64,000 nucleotides of DNA from G020354785 sp964461435 (GTDB lineage: Bacteria; Bacteroidota; Bacteroidia; Bacteroidales; UBA10428): NCBI GenBank assembly GCA_964461435.1, contig CAYWUI010000003.1:60447-124446 (forward strand). The letters run 5' to 3'. Under the pieces are notes generated by a model that was given only the letters and a program-made list of their open reading frames with translations, searched no databases and was not told the origin of the DNA. The position numbers and the translations under genes were made by a program. Shown piece after piece: positions 9,901-16,950 of the stretch; within the stretch, counting starts at the first letter, position 1, and each line of letters opens with the position of its first letter.

Positions 9901-10279
9901 TGCAGGTGCTTTTAATCCTATTTATATTATAAGAAACAGCAATATTTACGAATATAAGGGTGACAGATTTTCAGTGGGCCTTGACAAACCTGATGAGAAT
10001 AAAAAAAATACTTTTAAAAATCATATAATACCGATGCAAAATGGAGACTCAATATATATTTTTTCTGATGGCTATGCTGATCAATTCGGAGGGCCCGCCG
10101 GGAAAAAATACAAGTACAGAAGATTTCAGCATCTCCTTCTGGCAATTCATCAGCTGCCAATGGAAAAACAACATGAACTTCTTGAAAAAAGTATTCTGAG
10201 ATGGAAAGGGGATCTTGATCAGGTAGATGATATACTTGTTATTGGCATAAGAATACATTCCTTAAAATATCGCGGCTAA
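6989..10279 (+). CDS. Two-component-type propeller sensor with SpoIIE/PP2C phosphatase output
   Basis: A 1096-residue transmembrane signalling protein. After a signal sequence (MILSCLIFSLKIGML) come about 14 reg_prop blades recognisable by repeats such as LWIGTRYGLNRYDG, LWIGTRKGLN, IWIGSSNGLY and LWVGTDGGLT, likely two seven-bladed propellers. A Y_Y_Y domain follows (about 690–765, FTIEFSALDF to GSYIFRVKGSNSD), then one membrane helix (about 784–806), a coiled coil and a SpoIIE-type Ser/Thr phosphatase domain (about 855–1090) with the metal Asp897 in DCTGHGVPGAFMS and a second Asp in FSDGYADQFGG. It should sense an external ligand and dephosphorylate a cytoplasmic target, perhaps an anti-sigma antagonist. 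ATG at 6989 is preferred over a TTG at 6965. Its stop overlaps that of the opposing kinase by 4 nt. Confidence 0.88.
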   Translation: MILSCLIFSLKIGMLASYTQPKCYTTADGLSHDNINCILLANRGFLWIGTRYGLNRYDGYHLINIKNIPGDLNSLSDNFITALASDSSENLWIGTRKGLNHYNMKTMIFDAYFNNPEDSNSISDNYINDLYVDSNNTVWILAGNVLNNLDIKNNRLHRYHIPVDDEKSKDLILYTLEEDKDNLIWIGSSNGLYCFDKSGNKFSNLKINISDYSVKSIFIDAEGNIWLGTDRGLLKIIKSKSIIKKYYNDLKPDNPDIVNSINCMTFWSTKNLMLGTELGLYIFDIQKEEFKSINEPFPPVKKLTYYPVSCMHTDFSDLVWIGTSHGLFKLNKSPAFFCNYSSDKLTGLKGEHITSIYKDRDDALWVGTQNYGLNIINILSGEIINYNKHNYNNKLRIPSNKVPVIFEDSEGKMYLGTGKGVMIYNPAKKNFEGLCEKIHLNNCDTFKNSQIYDILEDTFKNLWFATSSGLYALNINKERQLHHYSPGLDNQSGIFEPLFVLEAGNYNNLWIGTNNGLILFNTETSNFEKYTSDSINQKYRLTGNSIFSLYADSSNILWVGTDGGLTMIDQAALRWKHYTSKNGLSSRYIYAIVEDRKNNLWLTTNNGIIKFNKNNESFRTYDGSEGLLVSEFIERSCYKSSHGEIFFGGIQGFCSFFPDSLVMNSHVPKVEITKIKYINRNTIYSIYKENFDSIVLPKCTYFTIEFSALDFVTPGKNQYMYSVHKPGSEPNWIYCGKINNVNLADIKSGSYIFRVKGSNSDVIWNNEGKTIKIIIQTSILKSKKAILVYITVLTLIIILLLIYSYLRSKRIRYINEERENISRQILEQKEELIAKNNNIMDSIKYAKRIQSALMPPDTTFKSIFPDSFILHIPKDIVSGDFYWFNKVGDRAFVAAVDCTGHGVPGAFMSIIGIELFRNITNIEGIKQPAQILATLNKDFQKIFHDKDIISFRDGMDLAFCAFDTKKMILEYAGAFNPIYIIRNSNIYEYKGDRFSVGLDKPDENKKNTFKNHIIPMQNGDSIYIFSDGYADQFGGPAGKKYKYRRFQHLLLAIHQLPMEKQHELLEKSILRWKGDLDQVDDILVIGIRIHSLKYRG

Positions 10280-12030
10280 GTATTTTTTTCGAGCAGGTCT
10301 TTCATTTTCTGCACCAGCACCTCTACCTGAAAAGGTTTGCTTATATAATCGTTCATTCCTGCTGCCAGACATACCTCTTTATCGCCGGCCAGAGCATTAG
10401 CTGTTACCGCAATGATAGGTGTATGAGTATTTGTTATAGCCTCAACCTCCCTGATCTTTTTTGTGGCTACAATACCATTCATAACCGGCATCTGTATATC
10501 CATCAGAATAAGATCATACTTTGATTTAGCAAACTTGTCCAGTGCTTCCTTACCGTTATTAGCAACATCAATATTGCGAACATTGCTTTTTAAGCTGAGC
10601 AGTATTATTTTCTGATTAACCGCATTATCCTCTACTATAAGCACATTTGAATTTTTTATATCGACCTTTTTATGAGCTTTCAATAATAACTCATCAGATA
10701 AACTTTCAGCCTCTTCCTTTTTAAATAAAGCCTCCGGCTTGGCGTCCTTATTAAACCTGAGCAGAAAGGAAATTAATATATCATCCTTATTAGATATAAC
10801 TTCCAGCTCTCCCTTATGGATAGAAATAATTCTTCGTGCAATGGTCAGATCCAAATAATTACCGGGAGTCTGCAATGTTTCAGCGTCAGTATGACTGCTG
10901 CCTGCCTGAACATAGAAATTATCATAATCATCCCTGACAAGGTTTAAAAAAGGACATTTTATGTTAAACAATAATTCTGCTTTATTTGCACTTTCTTTTT
11001 TTATATCAACACTTATAGCCACATAAATCTTTTTCTGACCGTACAGTTTTATAATATTTTCAATAAGATTAATAAATAGCTGCTTAACTCTTACAGGATC
11101 TCCCGACAAATTATTTTTAATTTCCCTGGTAAATCTGAAATTAAAATCAATGCGGCTTCCGTATTGTTCTTTAATTAATTCTAATGTATTATTAATAGTT
11201 GAGTAAAGATCAAAGCTGACCTTGAAAATATCCTCATCCTCAAGTCTTAAGTTTGACACCCTAACAATATTATTAACAATGGTCACCAGGTTATTTGTTG
11301 AAGAAATTATGGTATCAAACATTTCCCTGTGTTCGGGATCAAGTTTGGTCCTGTTTAAAAGATTTGATATGACTGTAATATTATTGAGAGGTGTTCGTAT
11401 CTGATGTGAAAGTTTGGATAAAAAATAATCTTTCCGGCTGCTTTCATCCTTTGTCCTAAATATTGTTTTAATAAGCCTGTGATAATTATAATTTCTTAGA
11501 AACTCAAAAACATAACCTGCCAGAAGGACAACAATATATGAGCCGAGCAACCTGAGTGACAAAGATAAATCATAATTCTGCACCAGTGATAAAGACTTAC
11601 TGAACATTAATACGGGGATGCAGACTATCAGAAAAGCTATTGAGTAGAATACTCCTCTTCCGGAACCAAGCATCAGTATCACTAGTACAGGATACAGACA
11701 TATCCAGATATACCCAATACCAAAAATACCGCCTGTTATGAGCAGGAATAAAAAATTTACAGCCGCCAGGTAAACCAGTAAATACCCGGCAAGCAGATGT
11801 TTTTTTGTCCTTTTTAAGAAAAAATAACACGCCAGGCTAACTACTGAGGAAATAAGAAAAAGTATTGCCAGGATATAATGTCTGTAAATTATCCCGGTAA
11901 TTCCGAAAACAAGAAAATAGACAAATGATACCAGGCAGTAAAAATAAATAACCATTATTTTATTAATAATATCAATGTCTACATTTTCAACAAGCCTCTT
12001 TATATAGGAATTAAGAATTCTTTTAAGCAT
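10276..12030 (-). CDS. Hybrid histidine kinase with receiver domain; degenerate ATP-binding boxes
   Basis: A 584-residue membrane protein. About six hydrophobic helices fill residues 25–178. A HisKA domain follows with FLSKLSHQIRTPLNN and phospho-acceptor His209, then a HATPase region and a C-terminal receiver (about 460–582) with VLIVEDNAVNQ, phospho-acceptor Asp511 in LMDIQMPVMNG and Lys565 in ISKPF. The N box is kept (Asn324 in NLIENIIKLYG). The expected G1 motif DxGxG is absent near residue 360 and the G2 motif GTGLGL reads GNYLDLTIARR. ATP binding is therefore doubtful, so it may act as a phosphatase, phosphorelay acceptor or allosteric partner. It converges on, and overlaps by 4 nt, the propeller/SpoIIE gene. 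Confidence 0.87.
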   Translation of the reverse strand: MLKRILNSYIKRLVENVDIDIINKIMVIYFYCLVSFVYFLVFGITGIIYRHYILAILFLISSVVSLACYFFLKRTKKHLLAGYLLVYLAAVNFLFLLITGGIFGIGYIWICLYPVLVILMLGSGRGVFYSIAFLIVCIPVLMFSKSLSLVQNYDLSLSLRLLGSYIVVLLAGYVFEFLRNYNYHRLIKTIFRTKDESSRKDYFLSKLSHQIRTPLNNITVISNLLNRTKLDPEHREMFDTIISSTNNLVTIVNNIVRVSNLRLEDEDIFKVSFDLYSTINNTLELIKEQYGSRIDFNFRFTREIKNNLSGDPVRVKQLFINLIENIIKLYGQKKIYVAISVDIKKESANKAELLFNIKCPFLNLVRDDYDNFYVQAGSSHTDAETLQTPGNYLDLTIARRIISIHKGELEVISNKDDILISFLLRFNKDAKPEALFKKEEAESLSDELLLKAHKKVDIKNSNVLIVEDNAVNQKIILLSLKSNVRNIDVANNGKEALDKFAKSKYDLILMDIQMPVMNGIVATKKIREVEAITNTHTPIIAVTANALAGDKEVCLAAGMNDYISKPFQVEVLVQKMKDLLEKNT

Positions 12031-12201
12031 CCTTTTGACATTTAATCATTTATACAATTCCGCTATATGATACGTAAATATCATTATAAATTTAGTTAAA
12101 ATATTTTAAATAAATTATTATTAATGACCATCTTAAAAACTATAAATTCAAATTATGTATGAGGGTGCAATAATATCTCTTTAATTAGTGCCGTTATTTT
12201 T

Positions 12202-12231
12202 TTAAGGTTTACAAATAAAGAGGTAAATTTG
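12202..12231 (+). promoter_or_regulatory. Candidate Bacteroidota-type promoter (TTA-N19-TAAATTTG)
   Basis: TAAATTTG at 12224–12231 fits the TAnnTTTG -7 consensus. The -33 element is a weak TTA (12202–12204) at the correct 19-base spacing. It would start transcription about 25–30 bases before the ATG at 12268. Confidence 0.42.
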
Positions 12232-12267
12232 TTTAAGCACTGGCTTTTGATTTGTAATTAAAATATT

Positions 12268-12942
12268 ATGCGTAACATATATTATTTATTTGTATTCAGT
12301 ACATTCTTTGGTCCATTTTTATTCGGTCAGAGTGACTCAGCAGGCTATATAATATACACTCCCCAGTTCAGATTCAGGGATGGTATTTTCATAAATTTTG
12401 ACCAGGTAAAAACTAACAGGCCTATACCAAAATCAAGGATAATATCAACAGCTACATATGACGATCAATATTTTTATGACCGGACTTTACAATCCAAAGA
12501 GTTATATTATTATGACAATTTTGGGGTGAAGCAGGAGGTACAGACAAAAAAAATATGGGGATACTCGCAAAATGGAAGCTTATTTGTAAATATAAATGAT
12601 GGATTTTACAGGATTAACATCCTGGGTAATATTTGTCACTTTGTAGCCAATTATACATCCTACAACAATAATTATCCATATACATACTATGATTACAGGT
12701 ATAACCCGTATGGAGGAAGGACTTCATCATACTCAACCACTGAAATGCGTCAATACCTGCTTGACTTTGTAACCGGTAATATAATGGATTATAATGTTAC
12801 AAGCGTTGAATTACTTCTTATGAGGGACCCCGAACTGCATGATGAATATGTATCACTTGGAAACAGAAAGAAAAAACAGCTTAAATTTTTATATATCAGA
12901 AAATTCAATGAAAGGAATCCATTATATTTTCCAACAAAATAA
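12268..12942 (+). CDS. Exported protein of unknown function
   Basis: A 224-residue protein with a signal peptide (MRNIYYLFVFSTFFGPFLFGQ). The mature part is rich in Tyr and Asn, with a short low-complexity stretch (YNNNYPYTYYDYRYNPYGG, about residues 133–151), and ends in basic KRKKKQLKFLYIRKFNERN-like sequence. I do not recognise a domain. The next gene begins 6 bases after the stop, so the two are almost surely one transcript. A TAAATTTG box lies 37 bases upstream of the start. The charge pattern looks like a periplasmic or outer-membrane-associated protein. Confidence 0.6.
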   Translation: MRNIYYLFVFSTFFGPFLFGQSDSAGYIIYTPQFRFRDGIFINFDQVKTNRPIPKSRIISTATYDDQYFYDRTLQSKELYYYDNFGVKQEVQTKKIWGYSQNGSLFVNINDGFYRINILGNICHFVANYTSYNNNYPYTYYDYRYNPYGGRTSSYSTTEMRQYLLDFVTGNIMDYNVTSVELLLMRDPELHDEYVSLGNRKKKQLKFLYIRKFNERNPLYFPTK

Positions 12943-12948
12943 ATAACT

Positions 12949-13800
12949 ATGAAAAAAAATATATTAATATCATTACTGGTTGCTAATATGGCAATATCAT
13001 TATTTTCTCAGGAATATGTGCCTTCAAGGGAAGATATTGATGCTTTTTTCCTGACTAAAACACTTGTTGTTCTCCCTAATAACCCCCTACTTGAATATAA
13101 CTATGTTATAAAAGAAGTAATGGAACAGGAATGGGAAATTACAGACTATGATTTTATATCATTCAGCGAATTTGAAGAAAAAAGATTTGATCCGAAGTAT
13201 TCGTTTTTATATATGACCCAGGTCAGCTTTGAAAATGACAAAACAGATGCCAGGTATAGATTCATTCACTTATCGCTTGGAGGCGATTACTTTAGAATGA
13301 ACCAGATGCCTGACCTGGCGTCAGTACCCGTAGCATATTATAATGTTGACGAGGAATATTATGCTTATAAATTAGGGATCCTGGTCCGTTTTATTCAAAA
13401 TCATGTAAGACTTATCAGGGATCATCCTGAAATTATTTCAGCCAATGTATTTAAACATTATAATGATAATATTAAAGATATCAAGGGCAAGACTTTATAC
13501 CTGCTTGAAAACGAGCTTGCAAAAGAAATAAACTCAGCCGCAAGAATCAAAAAGATTTATCCCTATAACTTTAAAATTGTCACAAAAGAAGAAATTGAAC
13601 AGGCAATAAAAGACAGGAGGGACGATATCGTTTTTTTACATAAAGTCGGACCTGAAGGGACAAAATTAAATGCAAGATGTTATAAAGTAATTATCGGAGC
13701 AGGAGATGCTAACTTTTACTACTTTGATTATCATAAAATAGATAATAATAATCCCGATGGTTTGCTGGAGTCAGATTTAAAGAAACTGGCTAAGAAATAA
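12949..13800 (+). CDS. Exported protein of unknown function, second of a pair
   Basis: A 283-residue protein with signal peptide MKKNILISLLVANMAISLFSQ. The mature portion starts EYVPSREDIDAFFLTKTLVVL and includes a central predicted beta/alpha region (VSFENDKTDARYRFIHLSLGG), then LVRFIQNHVRLIRDHP. Near the end lies VTKEEIEQAIKDRRDDIVFLHKVGP. I recognise no named domain; it looks like a conserved Bacteroidota periplasmic protein. It follows its partner by 6 bases. A 96-base gap leads to the TPR gene, which may share the transcript. Confidence 0.62.
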   Translation: MKKNILISLLVANMAISLFSQEYVPSREDIDAFFLTKTLVVLPNNPLLEYNYVIKEVMEQEWEITDYDFISFSEFEEKRFDPKYSFLYMTQVSFENDKTDARYRFIHLSLGGDYFRMNQMPDLASVPVAYYNVDEEYYAYKLGILVRFIQNHVRLIRDHPEIISANVFKHYNDNIKDIKGKTLYLLENELAKEINSAARIKKIYPYNFKIVTKEEIEQAIKDRRDDIVFLHKVGPEGTKLNARCYKVIIGAGDANFYYFDYHKIDNNNPDGLLESDLKKLAKK

Positions 13801-13896
13801 ATTTTTTGATGTTTATAAAATAACCATCGTTTTATTGTTATACAGCACCATAATCTTTATCTTGGAACAATAAACCAGTCTTTTTTAAAAGATTAT

Positions 13897-14631
13897 ATGA
13901 AATCAGTCTTTATTATTCTAATTATTCTTTCTGCCAGCCTCATAGTATTAGCCCAGGAAAATCCCAAAATAGACTTATTGTTACAGGAGGCTGATATGGA
14001 GCTTGGAAAATCAAACTATAATGAAGCATTAATAAAAGTTGAAAAGGCTTTGGCATTATCTCCCCTGCATATTGGGGCTTTGGAAAAAAGAATAAACATA
14101 TACTATCAGATGGATGACATCAAAGAAGCATCAAAATACGTTGATGAAGCAATAACTGAGTTTCCTTCAGAAGGTGAGTTTTACTATTTAAGGGGATTAG
14201 TAAACTTAGCCAGAAAAAAATATTATAAAGCTTTAAATGATTTTAATAAAACGCTTGATTTTAAATCAGTTGATCCTTATAAGGTTTATCTTAACAGAGC
14301 TATTGCCAATACTAACCTGCAGGAGTATGAACTGGCAATAAATGATTTGACAAAATCCATTGAGTTAAATAACGAAAATGCCAGTGCATACCATAGCAGG
14401 GGCATGGTTTACTATGAACTTAAAGAATACGATATGGCCGTTAAGGATTTTTCTCAAGCTATAAGTTTAAGCCAGGATAATCCCGTTACTTTTTTTAACC
14501 TCGGTATGTCCTATTACCGGATGGAAGATAAAGATAGTGCATGTCCGTATTTTCATAAAGCCTGTTCAATGGGAGATAAAAACGCTTGCAGGATGGCATT
14601 TATGGAATGCGCTAAGAACTTGCCCAAATAA
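13897..14631 (+). CDS. Exported tetratricopeptide-repeat protein
   Basis: A 244-residue protein with signal peptide (MKSVFIILIILSASLIVLAQ) followed by about six TPR units covering residues 25–225. The best are YNEALIKVEKALALSPLHIG, YYKALNDFNKTLDF, YELAINDLTKSIELNNENAS and YDMAVKDFSQAISLSQDNP, with a last unit DSACPYFHKACSMGDKNAC that has a Sel1-like flavour. It probably mediates protein–protein contacts in the periplasm. It precedes the glycosyltransferase gene by 79 bases, where a TAAATTTG -7 box (14683–14690) suggests a separate promoter for that gene. Confidence 0.78.
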   Translation: MKSVFIILIILSASLIVLAQENPKIDLLLQEADMELGKSNYNEALIKVEKALALSPLHIGALEKRINIYYQMDDIKEASKYVDEAITEFPSEGEFYYLRGLVNLARKKYYKALNDFNKTLDFKSVDPYKVYLNRAIANTNLQEYELAINDLTKSIELNNENASAYHSRGMVYYELKEYDMAVKDFSQAISLSQDNPVTFFNLGMSYYRMEDKDSACPYFHKACSMGDKNACRMAFMECAKNLPK

Positions 14632-14710
14632 CCTGCTGTACCTTTTTTATTACAATAAGATTTATCTGTCTTAAAAATATTATAAATTTGACTTCTTTGT
14701 CTCTTAATTC

Positions 14711-16672
14711 ATGGATCTTTCAATAATAATAGTAAATTATAATGTGAAATACTTCCTTGAGCAGTGTTTGCATTCTGTATTAAATTCATCAAAGAATATT
14801 AAATGCGAAATTTTTGTTGTCGACAATAATTCAGTTGACGGTTCATGCCTGATGATCAAAGATAAATTCCCGGGCGTAAATCTTATTGAAAATAAAAAAA
14901 ATGTTGGATTTGCAAAAGCAAACAACCAGGCTATAAAAAAAGCTACCGGCAAGTATATACTGATATTAAATCCCGATACAGTTGTTGAGGAAAATACATT
15001 TGAGAAATGCCTGAAATTTATGGAAACCCATAAAGATGCTGGCAGCCTGGGAGTTAAAATGATCGATGGAAAAGGTAATTATCTCCCTGAATCAAAACGT
15101 TCATTACCTACCCCTGCTGTGGCATTTTATAAAATCTTCGGATTATCATCATTATTTGCAAGATCCAGAAGATTCGGACAATATCATCTCGGATACCTTG
15201 ACAAAGAAAAGATACATGAAGTCGATGTGCTGCCGGGAGCATTTATACTTGTCAGAAGAAAATTATTGGTTGAAATAGGTTTGCTGGATGAGAATTTCTT
15301 CATGTACGGAGAAGATATTGATTTGTCTTACAGGATTAAATTAGCAGGTTATAAAAACTATTACTTCCCAGAAACAACAATAATTCACTATAAAGGAGAA
15401 AGCACAAAAAAAGGGAGCATTAATTATGTTGTATTATTTTATAATGCAATGATAATTTTTGCTAAAAAACACTTTTCAAAGAAGAATGCAAGTTTTCTTA
15501 GCTTATTAATAAATATTGCCATTTACTGCCGGGCTGTATTTGCTATTCTCAGACGCTCTGCAATTACAGCAATAAATCCACTGCTAAATGCCATTATGAT
15601 CTATCTGGGGTATTATTTTTTCTCACCTTTATGGGGCAATATCATTGAGCGCAATTATCCTGATCAGTACCTTAACCTGATAGTACCTTCTTATGTCTTG
15701 ATCTGGCTTATATCAATATTTTTATCAGGGGGTTATGAAAGACTTGTAAAAATAGGAGCATTATTCAGGGGTGTTATATTTGGAACCTTTTTTATTTTAG
15801 TGATCTATGCATTATTACCTGAAAATCTCAGATTCTCAAGGGTTCTGATACTATTCGGGACAATCTGGGCGCTGATCTCAACTATAGGAATAAGGCTTTT
15901 ACTAAACCTTATCAGTAAAAAGAATTTCAAATTCGAGATCTTTAAAAAGAGAAGAAGAATAATAATTATAGGGGATAAAAAGGAAAGCACCCGTGTTTAT
16001 TCAATTCTCAAGCAAACTCAGATAAAACCAGAATTAGTTGGTATAGTTGGTACAACTGAAAATAGCACAAAAACAGACTTTATTGGTGATATAAGCCAGA
16101 TTAAAGATATAGTAGAGATTAACAAGGTTGATGAACTGATATTCTGTGCAAAAGATATGACATCCCATAGTATAATTAAAACAATGCTGCAATTTACAGA
16201 CAGGAATATCGATTTTAAAATTGCTCCGCCCGAAAGCCTTTCAGTAATAGGAAGCAACTCTATTGACACTGCAGGAGACCTTTATATTGTAAACTTTAAT
16301 ACTATCTCAAGAAGTCTGAACAAACGCAAAAAAAGACTTTTTGATATAAGTATTGCCCTGATATTAATCGCTGCAAGTCCGTTTGCAATATTCATTACCG
16401 GGAGACCCCTGCAGTATTTTTTAAATATTTTCAGTGTACTGCTCGGTGTCTATTCATTTATTGGGTATTATGGGACAACAGGGGGCATGCATACTGACCT
16501 GCCACAATTAAAAAAAGCGGTCCTTTCTCCTTTGGATGGTCTTAACAGGGAGATAAACAATAAAAAATTAATAGAAAAGATGAATATGCTATATGCCAAA
16601 GACTATAAACTTTTTAACGATTTATATATAGTTTTCAAAGGTTTTGGCAAACTTGGAAGAAAAATTACCTGA
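14711..16672 (+). CDS. Glycosyltransferase family 2 fused to membrane/Rossmann/sugar-transferase-remnant module
   Basis: A 653-residue multidomain membrane protein. Residues 1–235 are a GT2 domain of the rhamnosyltransferase-like type, with SIIIVNYN, VVDNNSVDGS, LNPDT (86–90) and the acceptor-side GEDIDLSYR (200–208). Residues about 260–400 hold four or five membrane helices. A Rossmann-like domain follows (RRIIIIGDKKES, 415–426, to about 525), as in WbaP/WcaJ-type polyprenyl-phosphate sugar phosphotransferases. The end begins like the catalytic domain (NKRKKRLFDISIALILIAA, 537–555) but jumps to SFIGYYG and LPQLKKAVLSPLDG, so the catalytic core appears deleted. I infer an active GT2 joined to an inactive scaffold, acting in surface polysaccharide synthesis. 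ATG at 14711 is the only sensible start. Confidence 0.8.
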   Translation: MDLSIIIVNYNVKYFLEQCLHSVLNSSKNIKCEIFVVDNNSVDGSCLMIKDKFPGVNLIENKKNVGFAKANNQAIKKATGKYILILNPDTVVEENTFEKCLKFMETHKDAGSLGVKMIDGKGNYLPESKRSLPTPAVAFYKIFGLSSLFARSRRFGQYHLGYLDKEKIHEVDVLPGAFILVRRKLLVEIGLLDENFFMYGEDIDLSYRIKLAGYKNYYFPETTIIHYKGESTKKGSINYVVLFYNAMIIFAKKHFSKKNASFLSLLINIAIYCRAVFAILRRSAITAINPLLNAIMIYLGYYFFSPLWGNIIERNYPDQYLNLIVPSYVLIWLISIFLSGGYERLVKIGALFRGVIFGTFFILVIYALLPENLRFSRVLILFGTIWALISTIGIRLLLNLISKKNFKFEIFKKRRRIIIIGDKKESTRVYSILKQTQIKPELVGIVGTTENSTKTDFIGDISQIKDIVEINKVDELIFCAKDMTSHSIIKTMLQFTDRNIDFKIAPPESLSVIGSNSIDTAGDLYIVNFNTISRSLNKRKKRLFDISIALILIAASPFAIFITGRPLQYFLNIFSVLLGVYSFIGYYGTTGGMHTDLPQLKKAVLSPLDGLNREINNKKLIEKMNMLYAKDYKLFNDLYIVFKGFGKLGRKIT

Positions 16673-16900
16673 TTATCCTGTAACAATACTTTTAATTATT
16701 AACAATCTTTAAATAACAGGGAATCCCTGATTTATATCCCTGAGTTTATTGTTAGTCTTTTTATTTCAAAGGTCAGTGACTCATATTTTTATCTTTTTTT
16801 GAAATGCATTTAATAAAACTGTCCATAAATGTTTTTACACACTTACTTAATAGTTTTATATATTTATCTTTTTGATAGTTTAGCGTTTAAGTAATTATAT

Positions 16901-16930
16901 TTAGTTATTCTAATTTTATTTATAAATTTG
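16901..16930 (+). promoter_or_regulatory. Candidate promoter of the PorE-like paralogue cluster (TTA-N19-TAAATTTG)
   Basis: TAAATTTG at 16923–16930 fits the -7 consensus, with TTA at 16901–16903 exactly 19 bases upstream. It sits 20 bases before the ATG of the first paralogue, in a 278-base spacer otherwise without recognisable features. Confidence 0.42.
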
Positions 16931-16950
16931 TTTTATAACATAAATGTTTA

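Noticed and set aside
16717..16742. CAGGGA/TCCCTG repeat after the glycosyltransferase as a terminator
   Set aside because: Two competing pairings, either a 1-base or a 14-base loop, and no U run; too weak to call.
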